In this document: one piece after another, positions 45,844 through 54,897 of the stretch | Position numbering within the stretch: position 1 is the first letter of the stretch | Layout: every line of letters begins with the position of its first letter | Origin: GWF2-33-9 sp964500435 | Lineage (GTDB): Bacteria; Bacteroidota; Ignavibacteria; Kapaibacteriales; UBA2268 | Direction: 5' to 3' | Assembly: GCA_964500435.1 (NCBI GenBank) | Contig: CAZCNL010000001.1 | Span: 124,001-188,000, forward strand | Length of the DNA stretch: 64,000 nt | Made by a program: the position numbers and the translations under genes | The notes under the pieces: generated by a model | Database searches by the model: none | What the model saw: the letters and a program-made list of their open reading frames with translations, nothing else | What the model was told of the DNA's origin: nothing

Positions 45844-46712
45844 TTAAAAGTATTAAATAAAAAAATATTATTATTTTCTTCTATTTTAATGAATAATAAT
45901 AAATTAGTAATTTCATTTAATTTTAGAATAAAATATTTATAATCATTTGTTGCTAAAATATTAATACCCAGATAGTTATATATTTCAAATTTACTTCCAT
46001 TTCTAAATTTTTCAAAATAATTAATATTAATGATTTGTTCTGTGTTTACACTTGTGTAATCATTGTCAACTAAATATCTCGAAGTAATTGCGTCTAAATC
46101 AAAACCTGAAAGTGTTGCATCGTAAAATTGATGACTTGGATTAGCTAAAACTGAATCAGTTATATCTTTGATTTTGATATATTTAATTCTTGTCAGTCCG
46201 ATTGTTGCTAAATCAAAAGCATTGCCACCACTAACTTCGGGAGAAAAAGGATCCGCTTTTCCATCAGTAGGATTAGTGCCAGCACAACCTTTTAAATTTT
46301 CTAAATTATATGGGAATTCTATAAAGTTGATGCCATCTTCACTAACGGAAACTACTGCTGGTTCTGCAAATACTTTATTATTAATTGGGTTTATAAAGGC
46401 ATTTTCAAAAACGATAAAATCATCGCCAGGTCCATCGTAAACCCAATAATTTTTGAAGCTTACAGTAATTTCACCGCTTAATCCCAAAGATAAAACTTCA
46501 CTTTCTGACGTTTCAGGAATATATTTAGAAGCATTGCGAGAAGGTAAACCAAAAATATTACGTGGGAAAAAATCTGGTGATTGACCTGAGTTTTGACCTT
46601 TTCCAGGTTTGAAATTAATTACAGTATCAATTGTTCCTTTGTGGAATTCTTGACTGAATGAATAAAAATATGTTAAAAAGATAAAAAATAATAATTGTAC
46701 AAAAATTTTCAT
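45840..46712 (-). CDS. B12-operon secreted surface protein with degenerate T9SS tail
   Basis: 290 residues with a signal peptide (LLFFIFLTYFYSFSQ). The core has the pattern GQSPDFFPRNIFGLPS, then SLGLSGEITVSF, DGPGDDFIVFENAF, VSVSEDGINFIEFPYN and CAGTNP, which I recognise as a family of cell-surface proteins often encoded beside B12 receptors; its biochemical role is unclear to me. The last 65 residues (FEIYNYLGINIL, LNEITNLLLFIKIEE) resemble a worn type-A T9SS sorting domain. It overlaps both neighbours by ATGA, so its amount is coupled to the receptor. Confidence 0.72.
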   Translation of the reverse strand: MKIFVQLLFFIFLTYFYSFSQEFHKGTIDTVINFKPGKGQNSGQSPDFFPRNIFGLPSRNASKYIPETSESEVLSLGLSGEITVSFKNYWVYDGPGDDFIVFENAFINPINNKVFAEPAVVSVSEDGINFIEFPYNLENLKGCAGTNPTDGKADPFSPEVSGGNAFDLATIGLTRIKYIKIKDITDSVLANPSHQFYDATLSGFDLDAITSRYLVDNDYTSVNTEQIININYFEKFRNGSKFEIYNYLGINILATNDYKYFILKLNEITNLLLFIKIEENNNIFLFNTFK

Positions 46713-48634
46713 AATTGAATATAAGTTATTGATAATAAATAATTTCGTCCGGGCATCGGATAGTTTCTTATAATTTGATAATTTGTAGATGTTATATTAT
46801 TTACTGAAAATTGAAAATTAAAGATACTTGAATTAATTTGAAATTTTGATTTTAAAGATAAATCTATCAGATAATAAGAAGCCATTAATGAATTAAATGA
46901 ATTATCCGGCAAAAAATATCTAAATGAATTATAATAAAACGAAATGTCAAAAATTAAATTTGAAATAATAATTTCACTTTGCAATGAGATTATTTCTTGT
47001 GGAATATAAATTATATTTTTGTTATAATTCGTTGAATTTTCAGTTATGTCTTTTGGTACTTGAAGAGTGTAAGATAAATTTGCAAATAAACATTTATCCA
47101 AAAAATTAGCATTTAAAGCAAGCTCAACACCATAATTTTTTGTTTTACCTAAATTTTGGGCAGACCAAGTCAAAGTGCTTTTCGGAACAGATACAATTTG
47201 GTCATAAGTTAGTGTATAATAACTGCTAATATTCATTTCTAAATTATCAAATGATTTATTTGTTAATCCAAAATTTAAAGAATTAGATTTTTCGGGCTTT
47301 AAATCTAAATTTCCATAATTGAAATAGTAAAGCTCTGAAAAACTCGGGATACGAAAATTTTTTGATATATTCAAAAACAACGATAATTGATAATTTTTGA
47401 TTAATAATTCACTTCCTAAAAAAAATGAAAAGGGGTTGTCCTTATAATTTGAAAATTTGTCGAAACGTAAAGAAAATGAGTTTTGCCATAATTTATTAAT
47501 AAAGTCAATTTTATGATTAATGCCGGAAGAAAGCGAGAGTGTTGTTTGCTGTACAAAATTGCCTAAATTTGGTTGCAGAAAAGTTCCTGTTAAATCAACA
47601 TAATCGAACTCGGGATGTATAAAAAAATCTAAATTAGTGAAAAGTCGAATGTAGTTTACAATTGATTTAAAATGATTTGAATTAAATTTATAATTTGTTT
47701 GATTGTTAATGAAAACATTGTTAAAATCGTTTATTGTAGTGCTTTGAACAGACATTAAATTGTTTAAAGAAATAATATTACTCGTATCAATTAAATATGT
47801 GATTTTGGGTATAATGTATGTTGAAAAATCTTCGGAAGATGTATTGATATCTTCAATTTTTCCAAGCAAAACAACTCCGGGAATTCCTTTTTTTGAATAA
47901 TTCGCAAATGATAAAACGGAAAAATCAAATTTACTAATTTGATAATCGAAAGAAAGTCCTGTTTGTATTTTATTCAAGTTCGAATTTGTTCTAAAAGTAT
48001 CGATGATATTGCCAAAATTATTAAACTTGAAAGGATAATTTCCATCAAATTTAGTGTAGTTTATAAAATATGAAAGAGGGAACTCATCTTGAAAAAAATT
48101 TGATTTGAAATTAAATTGAAATCGTCCGAATGAGCCATAATTACTTGTTAAAACGACTAATTCACTATCCTTTGAATTGTTTGTACGAAAATTTATCGTT
48201 CCTCCAATACTATTGCTACCATAGTAAGCTGAAAGACCATTTTTAATTATTTCAATATCGCTCAAAATGTTTATAGGAAGTTCGTTTAAATCAAACGAGG
48301 GATTACTTGTTGAAGTGATTGGCATGTCGTTTAAAGCAATTACAACTTGATTAGAGCTAGTTCCACGTAATGAAATAGTTTTCAAGCCACCTAATCCTCC
48401 ATAGTCTTTAATAAATATTCCAGGTGATTCTTGCAAATAATTTGTTATTTCTTTTGCATTGTTTTCATTTTTAATTTTTATACTTTCAAAGTTTAGACCT
48501 TTTAATATCTTCACTTCAGATACTCTTTCTGCAGAAATTTCAATCGGTTTGAGTCCGACAGAAAGAGTATCCGTATTTGCAAAGATTTTTAGCGAATAAA
48601 AAGTAATAAACAATATGTAGTAAAGATTTCTCAA
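46709..48634 (-). CDS. btuB: TonB-dependent outer-membrane receptor, BtuB-like
   Basis: 641 residues. After the signal peptide come a TonB-box-like PIEISAERV, a plug domain (NYLQESPGIFIKDYGGLGGLKTISLRGTS; LPINILSDIEIIKNG; YGSNSIGGTINF) and a 22-strand barrel. The start is a TTG immediately after the stop of the preceding gene, with no good ribosome site, so it is probably translated by coupling. B12 specificity is inferred from the riboswitch and the BtuG-like partner. Length is near that of E. coli BtuB. Confidence 0.88.
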   Translation of the reverse strand: MRNLYYILFITFYSLKIFANTDTLSVGLKPIEISAERVSEVKILKGLNFESIKIKNENNAKEITNYLQESPGIFIKDYGGLGGLKTISLRGTSSNQVVIALNDMPITSTSNPSFDLNELPINILSDIEIIKNGLSAYYGSNSIGGTINFRTNNSKDSELVVLTSNYGSFGRFQFNFKSNFFQDEFPLSYFINYTKFDGNYPFKFNNFGNIIDTFRTNSNLNKIQTGLSFDYQISKFDFSVLSFANYSKKGIPGVVLLGKIEDINTSSEDFSTYIIPKITYLIDTSNIISLNNLMSVQSTTINDFNNVFINNQTNYKFNSNHFKSIVNYIRLFTNLDFFIHPEFDYVDLTGTFLQPNLGNFVQQTTLSLSSGINHKIDFINKLWQNSFSLRFDKFSNYKDNPFSFFLGSELLIKNYQLSLFLNISKNFRIPSFSELYYFNYGNLDLKPEKSNSLNFGLTNKSFDNLEMNISSYYTLTYDQIVSVPKSTLTWSAQNLGKTKNYGVELALNANFLDKCLFANLSYTLQVPKDITENSTNYNKNIIYIPQEIISLQSEIIISNLIFDISFYYNSFRYFLPDNSFNSLMASYYLIDLSLKSKFQINSSIFNFQFSVNNITSTNYQIIRNYPMPGRNYLLSITYIQL

Positions 48635-50032
48635 CTATTTGATTATTTGGATTTTTTCAAAGTATTTATTATTTCCATTGGAAACTAATAAGAAATATAC
48701 ACCTGAGTTCAATTTTGTTAAATCAATTTGCGACTTGGATAAAATATTAGTCTCTTTGATGACCTCATTTCCGAGCCTATCTATGATTTTAAAGTCGAAT
48801 AATGAATTTGGTATATTAATATTCAAATAATTTTTAGCTGGGTTTGGATAAATTTCAAAATTGAGTACATTATTATTTTCAACCGAAGTGACATTAGAAA
48901 ATTGCATAAAAGTAAGGGTGTTATTTGAGGAATAATCTGATTTAACAGAATTAGCAATTAACAGATTAGTCGAAATTTTACCTGAAATATCTGAATAAGA
49001 ATAATCAAAAGCTTCGCCTTTTCCATCAATTTCAAAACTTGTGTGCGAGTTATCAATAATTTCTTTTGTAACATTATCGATGAGCCAAAACTCTATAAAA
49101 CCATCGTAATTAACAGTTGCAAGATAATTCAGCATTTGTGAATTATTTTCATTATCAAAGAACTTAACAATTTTTGAAAAGCTTGGTCCACCCCAAGGAG
49201 ATGTTTGGGAATTAGCGATTTTAACTGAATTATTTGAAATATCAATTATAAAAATTTTATTAGAGAACATTGAAGTAGCAATAACGTATTTGTTCCCAAA
49301 AGTTGAAATATGATTTCCTGTGTTTCCAATATCAATTTGATTTAAACTAGTTAAATTATTGTTGTCGTACAAACCATAAATTATATTTGAAGAGTCAGAA
49401 CTCCAAGGACCTATGTTCAAAGTAGCAAGAATATTTTTATTTGGTTCATTTGTTTCCAAAACAAGTGTTTGCTGAGCATTAATTCCAATTGGAAATTGAT
49501 TTAAAATTGATTTTGTAAGTGTGTTCAAAATAATCAAAGTGTCAATTTGATTACTTAAAGATGATTTGGTAACGAATAATTTTTTATTTTTATAATCAAG
49601 ACCGGATGCAAAAAAAGAATAACTTTCGTCCTCAATTGGTGTGAAGGAGTCGAGCGAATATGCTTGAATTATACCCAAGTGGTTAATATAAATCTTCCTT
49701 TCGTTTTGAGCAAAGGCAGGACGGAATGGAAATTGAATACTTCCAAACTCGAATTGATAAACTTCTTTTACATTTGGCTTGAAAGTACTATCAAAAGAAA
49801 CAGTCCACCAAGTGGGTTTGACATCACCTGAATCAGGTTCGAAAACACCATTGAAATTTTTGTCAGTACCTTTACAAAAAATATGGAAAATGTGAGTCGT
49901 ATCATCATAAAATACACCGACAGGCTCATTTCCAACTGTGATATTAAATTTTAGCGAGGGTTGAAGTTGAGAAAAAGAAAGATTGAAAAAAGTACAAACA
50001 AATACAAACAGAATTAAGGATTTTTTTAACAT
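48635..50032 (-). CDS. T9SS-secreted propeller-like protein, first gene of the B12 operon
   Basis: 465 residues: a signal peptide (LILFVFVCTFFNLSFSQ), a YVTN-like propeller with repeats (VGNEPVGVFYDDTTHIFHIF, GLDYKNKKLFVTKSS, STFGNKYVIATSMFSNKIFIIDIS), then a type-A sorting domain beginning FEIYPNPAKNYLNINI and ending KIQIIK. It is the gene directly downstream of the cobalamin riboswitch, with AGGAG (50039-50043) six bases before the ATG. Its position and fold suggest it binds B12 or a B12-carrying ligand at the surface, attached by T9SS rather than by lipid as in BtuG. Binding itself is inference. Confidence 0.82.
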   Translation of the reverse strand: MLKKSLILFVFVCTFFNLSFSQLQPSLKFNITVGNEPVGVFYDDTTHIFHIFCKGTDKNFNGVFEPDSGDVKPTWWTVSFDSTFKPNVKEVYQFEFGSIQFPFRPAFAQNERKIYINHLGIIQAYSLDSFTPIEDESYSFFASGLDYKNKKLFVTKSSLSNQIDTLIILNTLTKSILNQFPIGINAQQTLVLETNEPNKNILATLNIGPWSSDSSNIIYGLYDNNNLTSLNQIDIGNTGNHISTFGNKYVIATSMFSNKIFIIDISNNSVKIANSQTSPWGGPSFSKIVKFFDNENNSQMLNYLATVNYDGFIEFWLIDNVTKEIIDNSHTSFEIDGKGEAFDYSYSDISGKISTNLLIANSVKSDYSSNNTLTFMQFSNVTSVENNNVLNFEIYPNPAKNYLNINIPNSLFDFKIIDRLGNEVIKETNILSKSQIDLTKLNSGVYFLLVSNGNNKYFEKIQIIK

Positions 50033-50079
50033 TTGAAACTCCTAAAAGTTAAAAGAAATATAGTTTATTTAAATAATAC

Positions 50080-50166
50080 AACAATGAGGAGATAAAATAC
50101 TTACAAGAAAAGTAAGATGCGAGTAAATCTATCTTCTCATTGTTTTGTTCTCGCAAAATCAATGAG
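50080..50166 (-). promoter_or_regulatory. Expression platform of the cobalamin riboswitch
   Basis: In RNA order, segment A CUCAUUG (50166-50160) can pair with B (50142-50136) as a P13-like hairpin extended by UUUUG/CAAAA around the loop. B, AACAAUGAGAAGAUA (50144-50130), can instead pair with C, UAUCUCCUCAUUGUU (50094-50080), over 14 of 15 positions. C contains CUCCU (50091-50087), complementary to the AGGAG ribosome site at 50043-50039. The folds are mutually exclusive. Confidence 0.65.
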
Positions 50167-50171
50167 AATTT

Positions 50172-50336
50172 GCAAACATTGTATTCTGGCTTGGTTTCAC
50201 AGAAAATACTACCTTCCCAAAAAAATCAGTGGTTGCTTTTTTAAGCTAAGTATTTTCTCCACCTTACAGCTGCGGAACAGCACAGGATTTTCACCTGTTT
50301 CCAACAATATTTTAACGAAATATTGTATTTGTTTAC
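50172..50336 (-). promoter_or_regulatory. Cobalamin (AdoCbl-type) riboswitch
   Basis: Read on the minus strand, the conserved core is plain: GGTGAAAATCCTG, GCTGTTCCGCAGCTGTAAGG, the B12-box region (CCACTG), GGGAAGG and a GCCAG near the 3' end. A closing P1 helix pairs GTAAAC (50336-50331) with GTTTGC (50177-50172). L5 (UUCCGC, 50277-50272) can kiss the loop of the next hairpin (GCGAGAA, 50154-50148) with one bulge, as in class-I cobalamin riboswitches. It controls the four-gene operon running to 44731. Confidence 0.93.
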
Positions 50337-50346
50337 AAACTTATTA

Positions 50347-50354
50347 CAAAATTA
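50347..50354 (-). promoter_or_regulatory. -7 element driving the cobalamin riboswitch
   Basis: TAATTTTG on the minus strand, ten bases before the riboswitch P1 helix, which places the transcript start at the aptamer's 5' edge. Confidence 0.55.
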
Positions 50355-50394
50355 AGAAAATTCTAATAATTCTACTATGTAACTAATTTTTTTT

Positions 50395-50402
50395 TATTTT
50401 TG
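50395..50402 (+). promoter_or_regulatory. -7 element of the response-regulator/radA unit
   Basis: TATTTTTG matches TAnnTTTG, 27 bases before the ATG at 50430 and divergent from the B12 operon promoter. Confidence 0.4.
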
Positions 50403-50429
50403 TATTATTTAAAAAATAGAAGTAGCATT

Positions 50430-50912
50430 ATGAGAAAAGCATACATCCTTGTTGTCGATGATAATAAAATAACAACAAAATTAATGAGAAAATACCTTGA
50501 ATCACACGGCTTTGAAGCAACGGAAGCTTATGATGGGGTAGATGCACTTGAAAAGATTGCTCAGCGTATACCAGATGCAATAGTTTTGGATGTTATGATG
50601 CCCAGAATGGATGGTTATGAAACAGTCCGCCAATTGAGAGATAAAGCTGAAACAAAAAACATTCCCGTTGTTATTGTAACTGCTTTGAATGATGTACCTA
50701 CTCAAATCAAAGCAATAGAAACAGGTGCAGATGATTTTTTAAGTAAACCCGTAGAAGAAAAGCTACTTATAGCAAAAGCAAAACTTCTTTCTAATTTAAG
50801 TATTAAACAGGAACAAATCAATTTTCTGTTCAAAGTGTGTGAAAATATTAAAAGTTCCGCTTTACCTGTTTCTGAAATAGATAACACTATAACATCAAGC
50901 GAATTATTTTAA
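50430..50912 (+). CDS. Single-domain response regulator with short C-terminal tail
   Basis: 160 residues from the ATG at 50430 (a TTG at 50400 overlaps the promoter and is rejected). Receiver domain: VVDDN, phospho-acceptor Asp in AIVLDVMMPRMDGYE, VTAL and the conserved Lys in FLSKPVEEKLL. About 35 extra residues form a helical tail with no DNA-binding motif. It is 12 bases upstream of radA. Confidence 0.9.
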   Translation: MRKAYILVVDDNKITTKLMRKYLESHGFEATEAYDGVDALEKIAQRIPDAIVLDVMMPRMDGYETVRQLRDKAETKNIPVVIVTALNDVPTQIKAIETGADDFLSKPVEEKLLIAKAKLLSNLSIKQEQINFLFKVCENIKSSALPVSEIDNTITSSELF

Positions 50913-50924
50913 TATAATTTATTC

Positions 50925-52286
50925 GTGAAAAATAAAACTTATTATGTTTGTTCTAATTGCGGGGCACGTTCAGCAAAATGGCTCGGACGTTGCCCTAATT
51001 GTGATTCCTGGAACACATTCGTCGAAGAACAAACTCATTCTTCTAAAAAGACAAAAGAAATATTAAGTAATGAAAAACCAACTTTAATTTCTCAAATTGT
51101 AGATTTAAAAACAGAAAGAGTAATAATACCAATTAATGAATTCAATCGTGTTCTTGGAGGCGGTATTGTACCCGGATCAGTTATTTTAATTGGTGGTGAC
51201 CCAGGCATTGGAAAATCAACTTTATTATTACAAGTTTCAAGTAAATTCAAAGTCGGTTCTTGTTTGTATGTGACAGGTGAAGAATCAAAACAACAAGTCG
51301 CAATTCGTGCAAAAAGAATATTAACATCAGGTGAAGACTTCGAAATACTTGCTGAAACTAATTTGGAATCAATTCTCAACCAAATTGAGAATAAAGAATA
51401 TGACTTTGTAATCATTGATTCTATTCAATCAATATACTCAAGTGATATCGATGGAATACCAGGAAGTTTAATTCAATTAAAAGAATGCACTGTTCGACTT
51501 ACTGAATTTGCTAAAAAATCAGGTACCGCAGTCTTTTTGATTGGACACGTAACAAAAGAAGGCTACATCGCTGGTCCGAAAGTCCTTGAACATACTGTTG
51601 ATGTAGTTTTGCAATTTGAAGGCGAAAAAAACTATTCGTACAGAATCTTGCGAACATTAAAAAACCGCTTTGGTTCCACAAATGAAATTGGAATATTCGA
51701 AATGGTAGAAAAAGGATTAAGAGAAGTTCTAAATCCTTCAGAAATATTTCTTGCCGACCAAATCGATTCACCAGGTGTGTCAATTTCTGCTGCAATGGAG
51801 GGAAGCAGACCAATACTGATTGAAGTGCAAGCTTTAGTGTCTTCTTCTGGGTATTCTTACCCGCAAAGAACAACAAATGGATATGATATTAAAAGACTTC
51901 AATTAATTTTAGCTGTTTTAGAAAAAAAACTTGGTATAAATTTTAATAACAAAGATGTTTTTGTCAATATAGCAGGTGGTTTTAGTTTTGATGATACTGC
52001 ATTGGATTTAGCAGTTGCTGCTTCTTTAATAAGTTCAAATTCCGAAATTTCGATACCTGAAAAAACTGTAATTATTGGGGAAATAGGTTTGACTGGTGAA
52101 GTTCGTTCAGTTTCCCAAATTGAACAAAGAATAAGTGAAGCAGAAAAGTTAGGGTTTCAAAATGTAATACTTCCTAAGTATGTTCTTAATAAACTTTCTA
52201 AATCATATAAAATTAAAATAATTACAGTAAAAAACTTATCTGAAACATTCCAAAAATTATTTTTGAAAAGAACAAAATCAAATTAA
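50925..52286 (+). CDS. radA: DNA repair protein RadA
   Basis: 453 residues. N-terminal C4 zinc finger (CSNCGARSAKWLGRCPNC), RecA-like ATPase with Walker A GGDPGIGKST, the RadA-specific KNRFG motif, and a C-terminal Lon-protease-like domain (GGFSFDDTALDLAVAASL). It drives branch migration in recombinational repair. The start is GTG at 50925. A TPP riboswitch begins about 20 bases after its stop. Confidence 0.96.
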   Translation: MKNKTYYVCSNCGARSAKWLGRCPNCDSWNTFVEEQTHSSKKTKEILSNEKPTLISQIVDLKTERVIIPINEFNRVLGGGIVPGSVILIGGDPGIGKSTLLLQVSSKFKVGSCLYVTGEESKQQVAIRAKRILTSGEDFEILAETNLESILNQIENKEYDFVIIDSIQSIYSSDIDGIPGSLIQLKECTVRLTEFAKKSGTAVFLIGHVTKEGYIAGPKVLEHTVDVVLQFEGEKNYSYRILRTLKNRFGSTNEIGIFEMVEKGLREVLNPSEIFLADQIDSPGVSISAAMEGSRPILIEVQALVSSSGYSYPQRTTNGYDIKRLQLILAVLEKKLGINFNNKDVFVNIAGGFSFDDTALDLAVAASLISSNSEISIPEKTVIIGEIGLTGEVRSVSQIEQRISEAEKLGFQNVILPKYVLNKLSKSYKIKIITVKNLSETFQKLFLKRTKSN

Positions 52287-52292
52287 TTTTTA

Positions 52293-52300
52293 TAATTTTG
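52293..52300 (+). promoter_or_regulatory. -7 element driving the TPP riboswitch
   Basis: TAATTTTG ends seven bases before the riboswitch P1 helix, so transcription would start right at the aptamer. No -33 TTG at ideal distance. Confidence 0.55.
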
Positions 52301-52307
52301 TAATCAG

Positions 52308-52383
52308 CCGTGGGGGCGCTGTTGATAAACAGCTGAGAGTGACCCTTGGAACCTGATCCAGATAATACTGGCGTAGGGAACGG
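52308..52383 (+). promoter_or_regulatory. TPP (thiamin pyrophosphate) riboswitch
   Basis: The THI-box is near consensus: GGGGGCGCTG, CTGAGAGTGACCC, GGAACCTGATCC, AATACTGGCGTAGGGAA. P1 pairs CCGT (52308-52311) with ACGG (52380-52383). It precedes a TonB-dependent receptor gene. Confidence 0.97.
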
Positions 52384-52422
52384 AAATTTCTCTTCCTTTT
52401 GTATTCCTTCAGCACTCACTCC

Positions 52423-52468
52423 CCGGAAAAATTAAAATAACTTTTGTTAAATTTTTTCGGAGTTTTTT
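52423..52468 (+). terminator. TPP-riboswitch terminator overlapping the ribosome site
   Basis: CCGGAAAAATT (52423-52433) pairs with AATTTTTTCGG (52450-52460), 11 bp with one G-U. AG and six T follow, ending directly at the ATG (52469). The GG of the stem's 3' arm is part of the gene's GGAG ribosome site (52459-52462), so the hairpin can both terminate transcription and hide the site. Confidence 0.8.
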
Positions 52469-54880
52469 ATGTTTTACAAAATTGTTTTTTTTGCAACGAT
52501 TTTTTCAATTTACTTTGCATATTCAAAAGATATGCCATCAAATAAAGTCAATCAAAAAGACACAGTTCTTTTTGTTGTGCCAAGTTTAACAATCACTTCA
52601 GATAAAGCAGATTTTCAAAAGTCACCCGTTCCATTTTCACAAATTACAGAAGCTGAATTAGACAAAAACTATATTTATCAAGATATTGCAAATTTAATAT
52701 CAGAAACACCATCGGCATATTCATATTCTCAAAATGGCAATGGAATAGGTTATTCAACTTTATCAATCAGGGGTTTTGACCAAAGAAGAATATCTGTCAA
52801 TATTAATGGTATACCACAAAATGACCCAGAGGACCATAATGTTTATTGGATTGATTTCCCTGACCTTGCTTCAAACTTAGAATCTATTCAAGTTCAAAGG
52901 GGTAGCGGTTTGACAAATTTTGGTTCTGCATCAATTGGTGCCTCCATTAATCTTACCACTTCCAATTTTATAAATAAGCAAGGCGTAAAATTATATTCAG
53001 GCATTGGATATCAACAATTTGGCAGTAATGATGATAAGTTCCAACAAAATATTAGCAAATTTTCTATTGAAGCAAGCTCTGGATTAATTAATCAAAACAT
53101 TGAAGATAAAACAAAATATGCTATTTATTCGAGATTATCCCGAATAAATTCATTTGGTTATCGAAACAACTCTTATGCTTATTTAAATAGTTATTTTTTA
53201 GGTTTTGCAACATTTTCAAATAATTTTTCGACACAATTTAATTTATTCGGTGGTCCAATAAATGATGCGTTAGCTTACAATGGTATTCCTAAATCATATA
53301 TCTATGATAAAAATAAAAGAATTTTAAATTATAATTATTGGAGTTATGATTCAACAGGAAAAAATGTAGATTATTACCAACTTAGACGTAATCAAGAAAT
53401 TGAAGAATTTTCTCAACCTCATTTCGAGTTATTAAATGAAATCAAATTAGATAAAAATCTTTTGTTAAATTCTGCTTTGTTTTATTATTCTGGCCAAGGA
53501 TATTTTGATTACGACGGCACAGGTTGGACGGATGCTAATTCCTTTGCATTAAATAACGAAAACGGATACTCTAACGCAGAAGACCCACGTAATCCAATCA
53601 TAAGAGCTTATGTAAACAACAAACAAATTGGATATATACCAAGACTAAAATTTGTGAATGATAATTATACTTTTAATTTAGGTCTTGAATTACGTTTCCA
53701 TAATTCAATTCATTGGGGTAAAATCAATTTTGCAGAAAATTTGCCTGAAAATTATAATCCAGATTTTGAATTTTACCATTATGAAGGACATAGAAATATT
53801 TATTCAATATTTTCGAACTTCAATTATTCATTTAATGATAATCTTGCATTATTAATTGAGGAGCAACTTGTTTATAATAACTATTCGATTGATAATGAAA
53901 GAAGAGGTAACATTCATACAACTTATCGAACTATTGACGGAAAAATTATTGGAAATGGTGGTGATTTGTTTAATATTAATTATTTGTTTTTTAACCCTAA
54001 AATTGGATTGAACTATAACTTTAACGATTTAATGTCTTTATTTGCGTATTTTGCAATTACTTCAAAAGAACCAAGAATGGCAAATATTTACAACGCTTCT
54101 GAATCTTTTTCTGGCACTACACCAAACTTTAATAAAGTTTTAGATGAAAATGGCAATGCTCTTTACGACTTTTCAAAACCCAAAGTTGTTCCTGAAACTT
54201 TATATGACTTTGAAATTGGTTGGAACTATAAATCACTAACTTCGAAATATTCAGTAAATGTTTATTTTATGTATTACAAAGATGAATTAGTAAAAAGTGG
54301 ACAATTAGATGTTTTCGGAGACCCAATCGATGGAAACGCCCCGCTTACAATTCACTCAGGAATTGAACTTGCAGCTTCACAAGAAATTTATAATTCTTCA
54401 GCAACTCAATTTAATGTAAGTGGAAATTTATCTTACTCAAAAAATCGAATTATTAATTACGATTTTCCATTGAGTGAAAACAATTCTATTTCTTTAAAAA
54501 ATAATGCTGTCGCTGGATTTCCTGATATTTTGGCAAATATTAGAGCCTCAATTAACTATTATGCTTTTTATGCATCTTTATCATATCAATACATTGGTAG
54601 TTATAAAACTGATAATTTTGGTAATTTACTCACTTCAAAGGAAATAAAAGATTATTTAGGCTATAATTATTATGTAGATAATACCTTAGATGCTTATGGG
54701 ATATTTAATCTGGATTTAAATTATAAATGGAATTTAAACCAAATTAATTTAAAATCTTTGGAGTTTCAAATAAAAATAAATAACTTGTTGAATAAAATTT
54801 ATGCCGCAGGTGCAGAAGGAAAGGAATTTTTCCCAGGTGCAGAACGAAATGTTTTTTTTGGAATAAATCTTGAATTTTAG
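52469..54880 (+). CDS. TonB-dependent receptor, probably for thiamin
   Basis: 803 residues: signal peptide (IVFFATIFSIYFAYSKD), plug domain (DIANLISETPSAYSYSQNG, TLSIRGFDQRRISVNINGIPQNDPED, LESIQVQRGSGLTNFGSASIGASINL) and a 22-strand barrel ending with NVFFGINLEF. Thiamin or a thiamin precursor as substrate is inferred from the TPP riboswitch directly upstream; riboswitch-controlled outer-membrane receptors for thiamin are known in Bacteroidota. No thiamin permease is adjacent. Confidence 0.88.
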   Translation: MFYKIVFFATIFSIYFAYSKDMPSNKVNQKDTVLFVVPSLTITSDKADFQKSPVPFSQITEAELDKNYIYQDIANLISETPSAYSYSQNGNGIGYSTLSIRGFDQRRISVNINGIPQNDPEDHNVYWIDFPDLASNLESIQVQRGSGLTNFGSASIGASINLTTSNFINKQGVKLYSGIGYQQFGSNDDKFQQNISKFSIEASSGLINQNIEDKTKYAIYSRLSRINSFGYRNNSYAYLNSYFLGFATFSNNFSTQFNLFGGPINDALAYNGIPKSYIYDKNKRILNYNYWSYDSTGKNVDYYQLRRNQEIEEFSQPHFELLNEIKLDKNLLLNSALFYYSGQGYFDYDGTGWTDANSFALNNENGYSNAEDPRNPIIRAYVNNKQIGYIPRLKFVNDNYTFNLGLELRFHNSIHWGKINFAENLPENYNPDFEFYHYEGHRNIYSIFSNFNYSFNDNLALLIEEQLVYNNYSIDNERRGNIHTTYRTIDGKIIGNGGDLFNINYLFFNPKIGLNYNFNDLMSLFAYFAITSKEPRMANIYNASESFSGTTPNFNKVLDENGNALYDFSKPKVVPETLYDFEIGWNYKSLTSKYSVNVYFMYYKDELVKSGQLDVFGDPIDGNAPLTIHSGIELAASQEIYNSSATQFNVSGNLSYSKNRIINYDFPLSENNSISLKNNAVAGFPDILANIRASINYYAFYASLSYQYIGSYKTDNFGNLLTSKEIKDYLGYNYYVDNTLDAYGIFNLDLNYKWNLNQINLKSLEFQIKINNLLNKIYAAGAEGKEFFPGAERNVFFGINLEF

Positions 54881-54897
54881 ATTTTTTTTTGAAATTT

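Noticed and set aside
50117..50386. Open frame of about 90 codons on the plus strand upstream of the response regulator
   Set aside because: It lies over the cobalamin riboswitch and its expression platform on the opposite strand, and its translation shows no family likeness.
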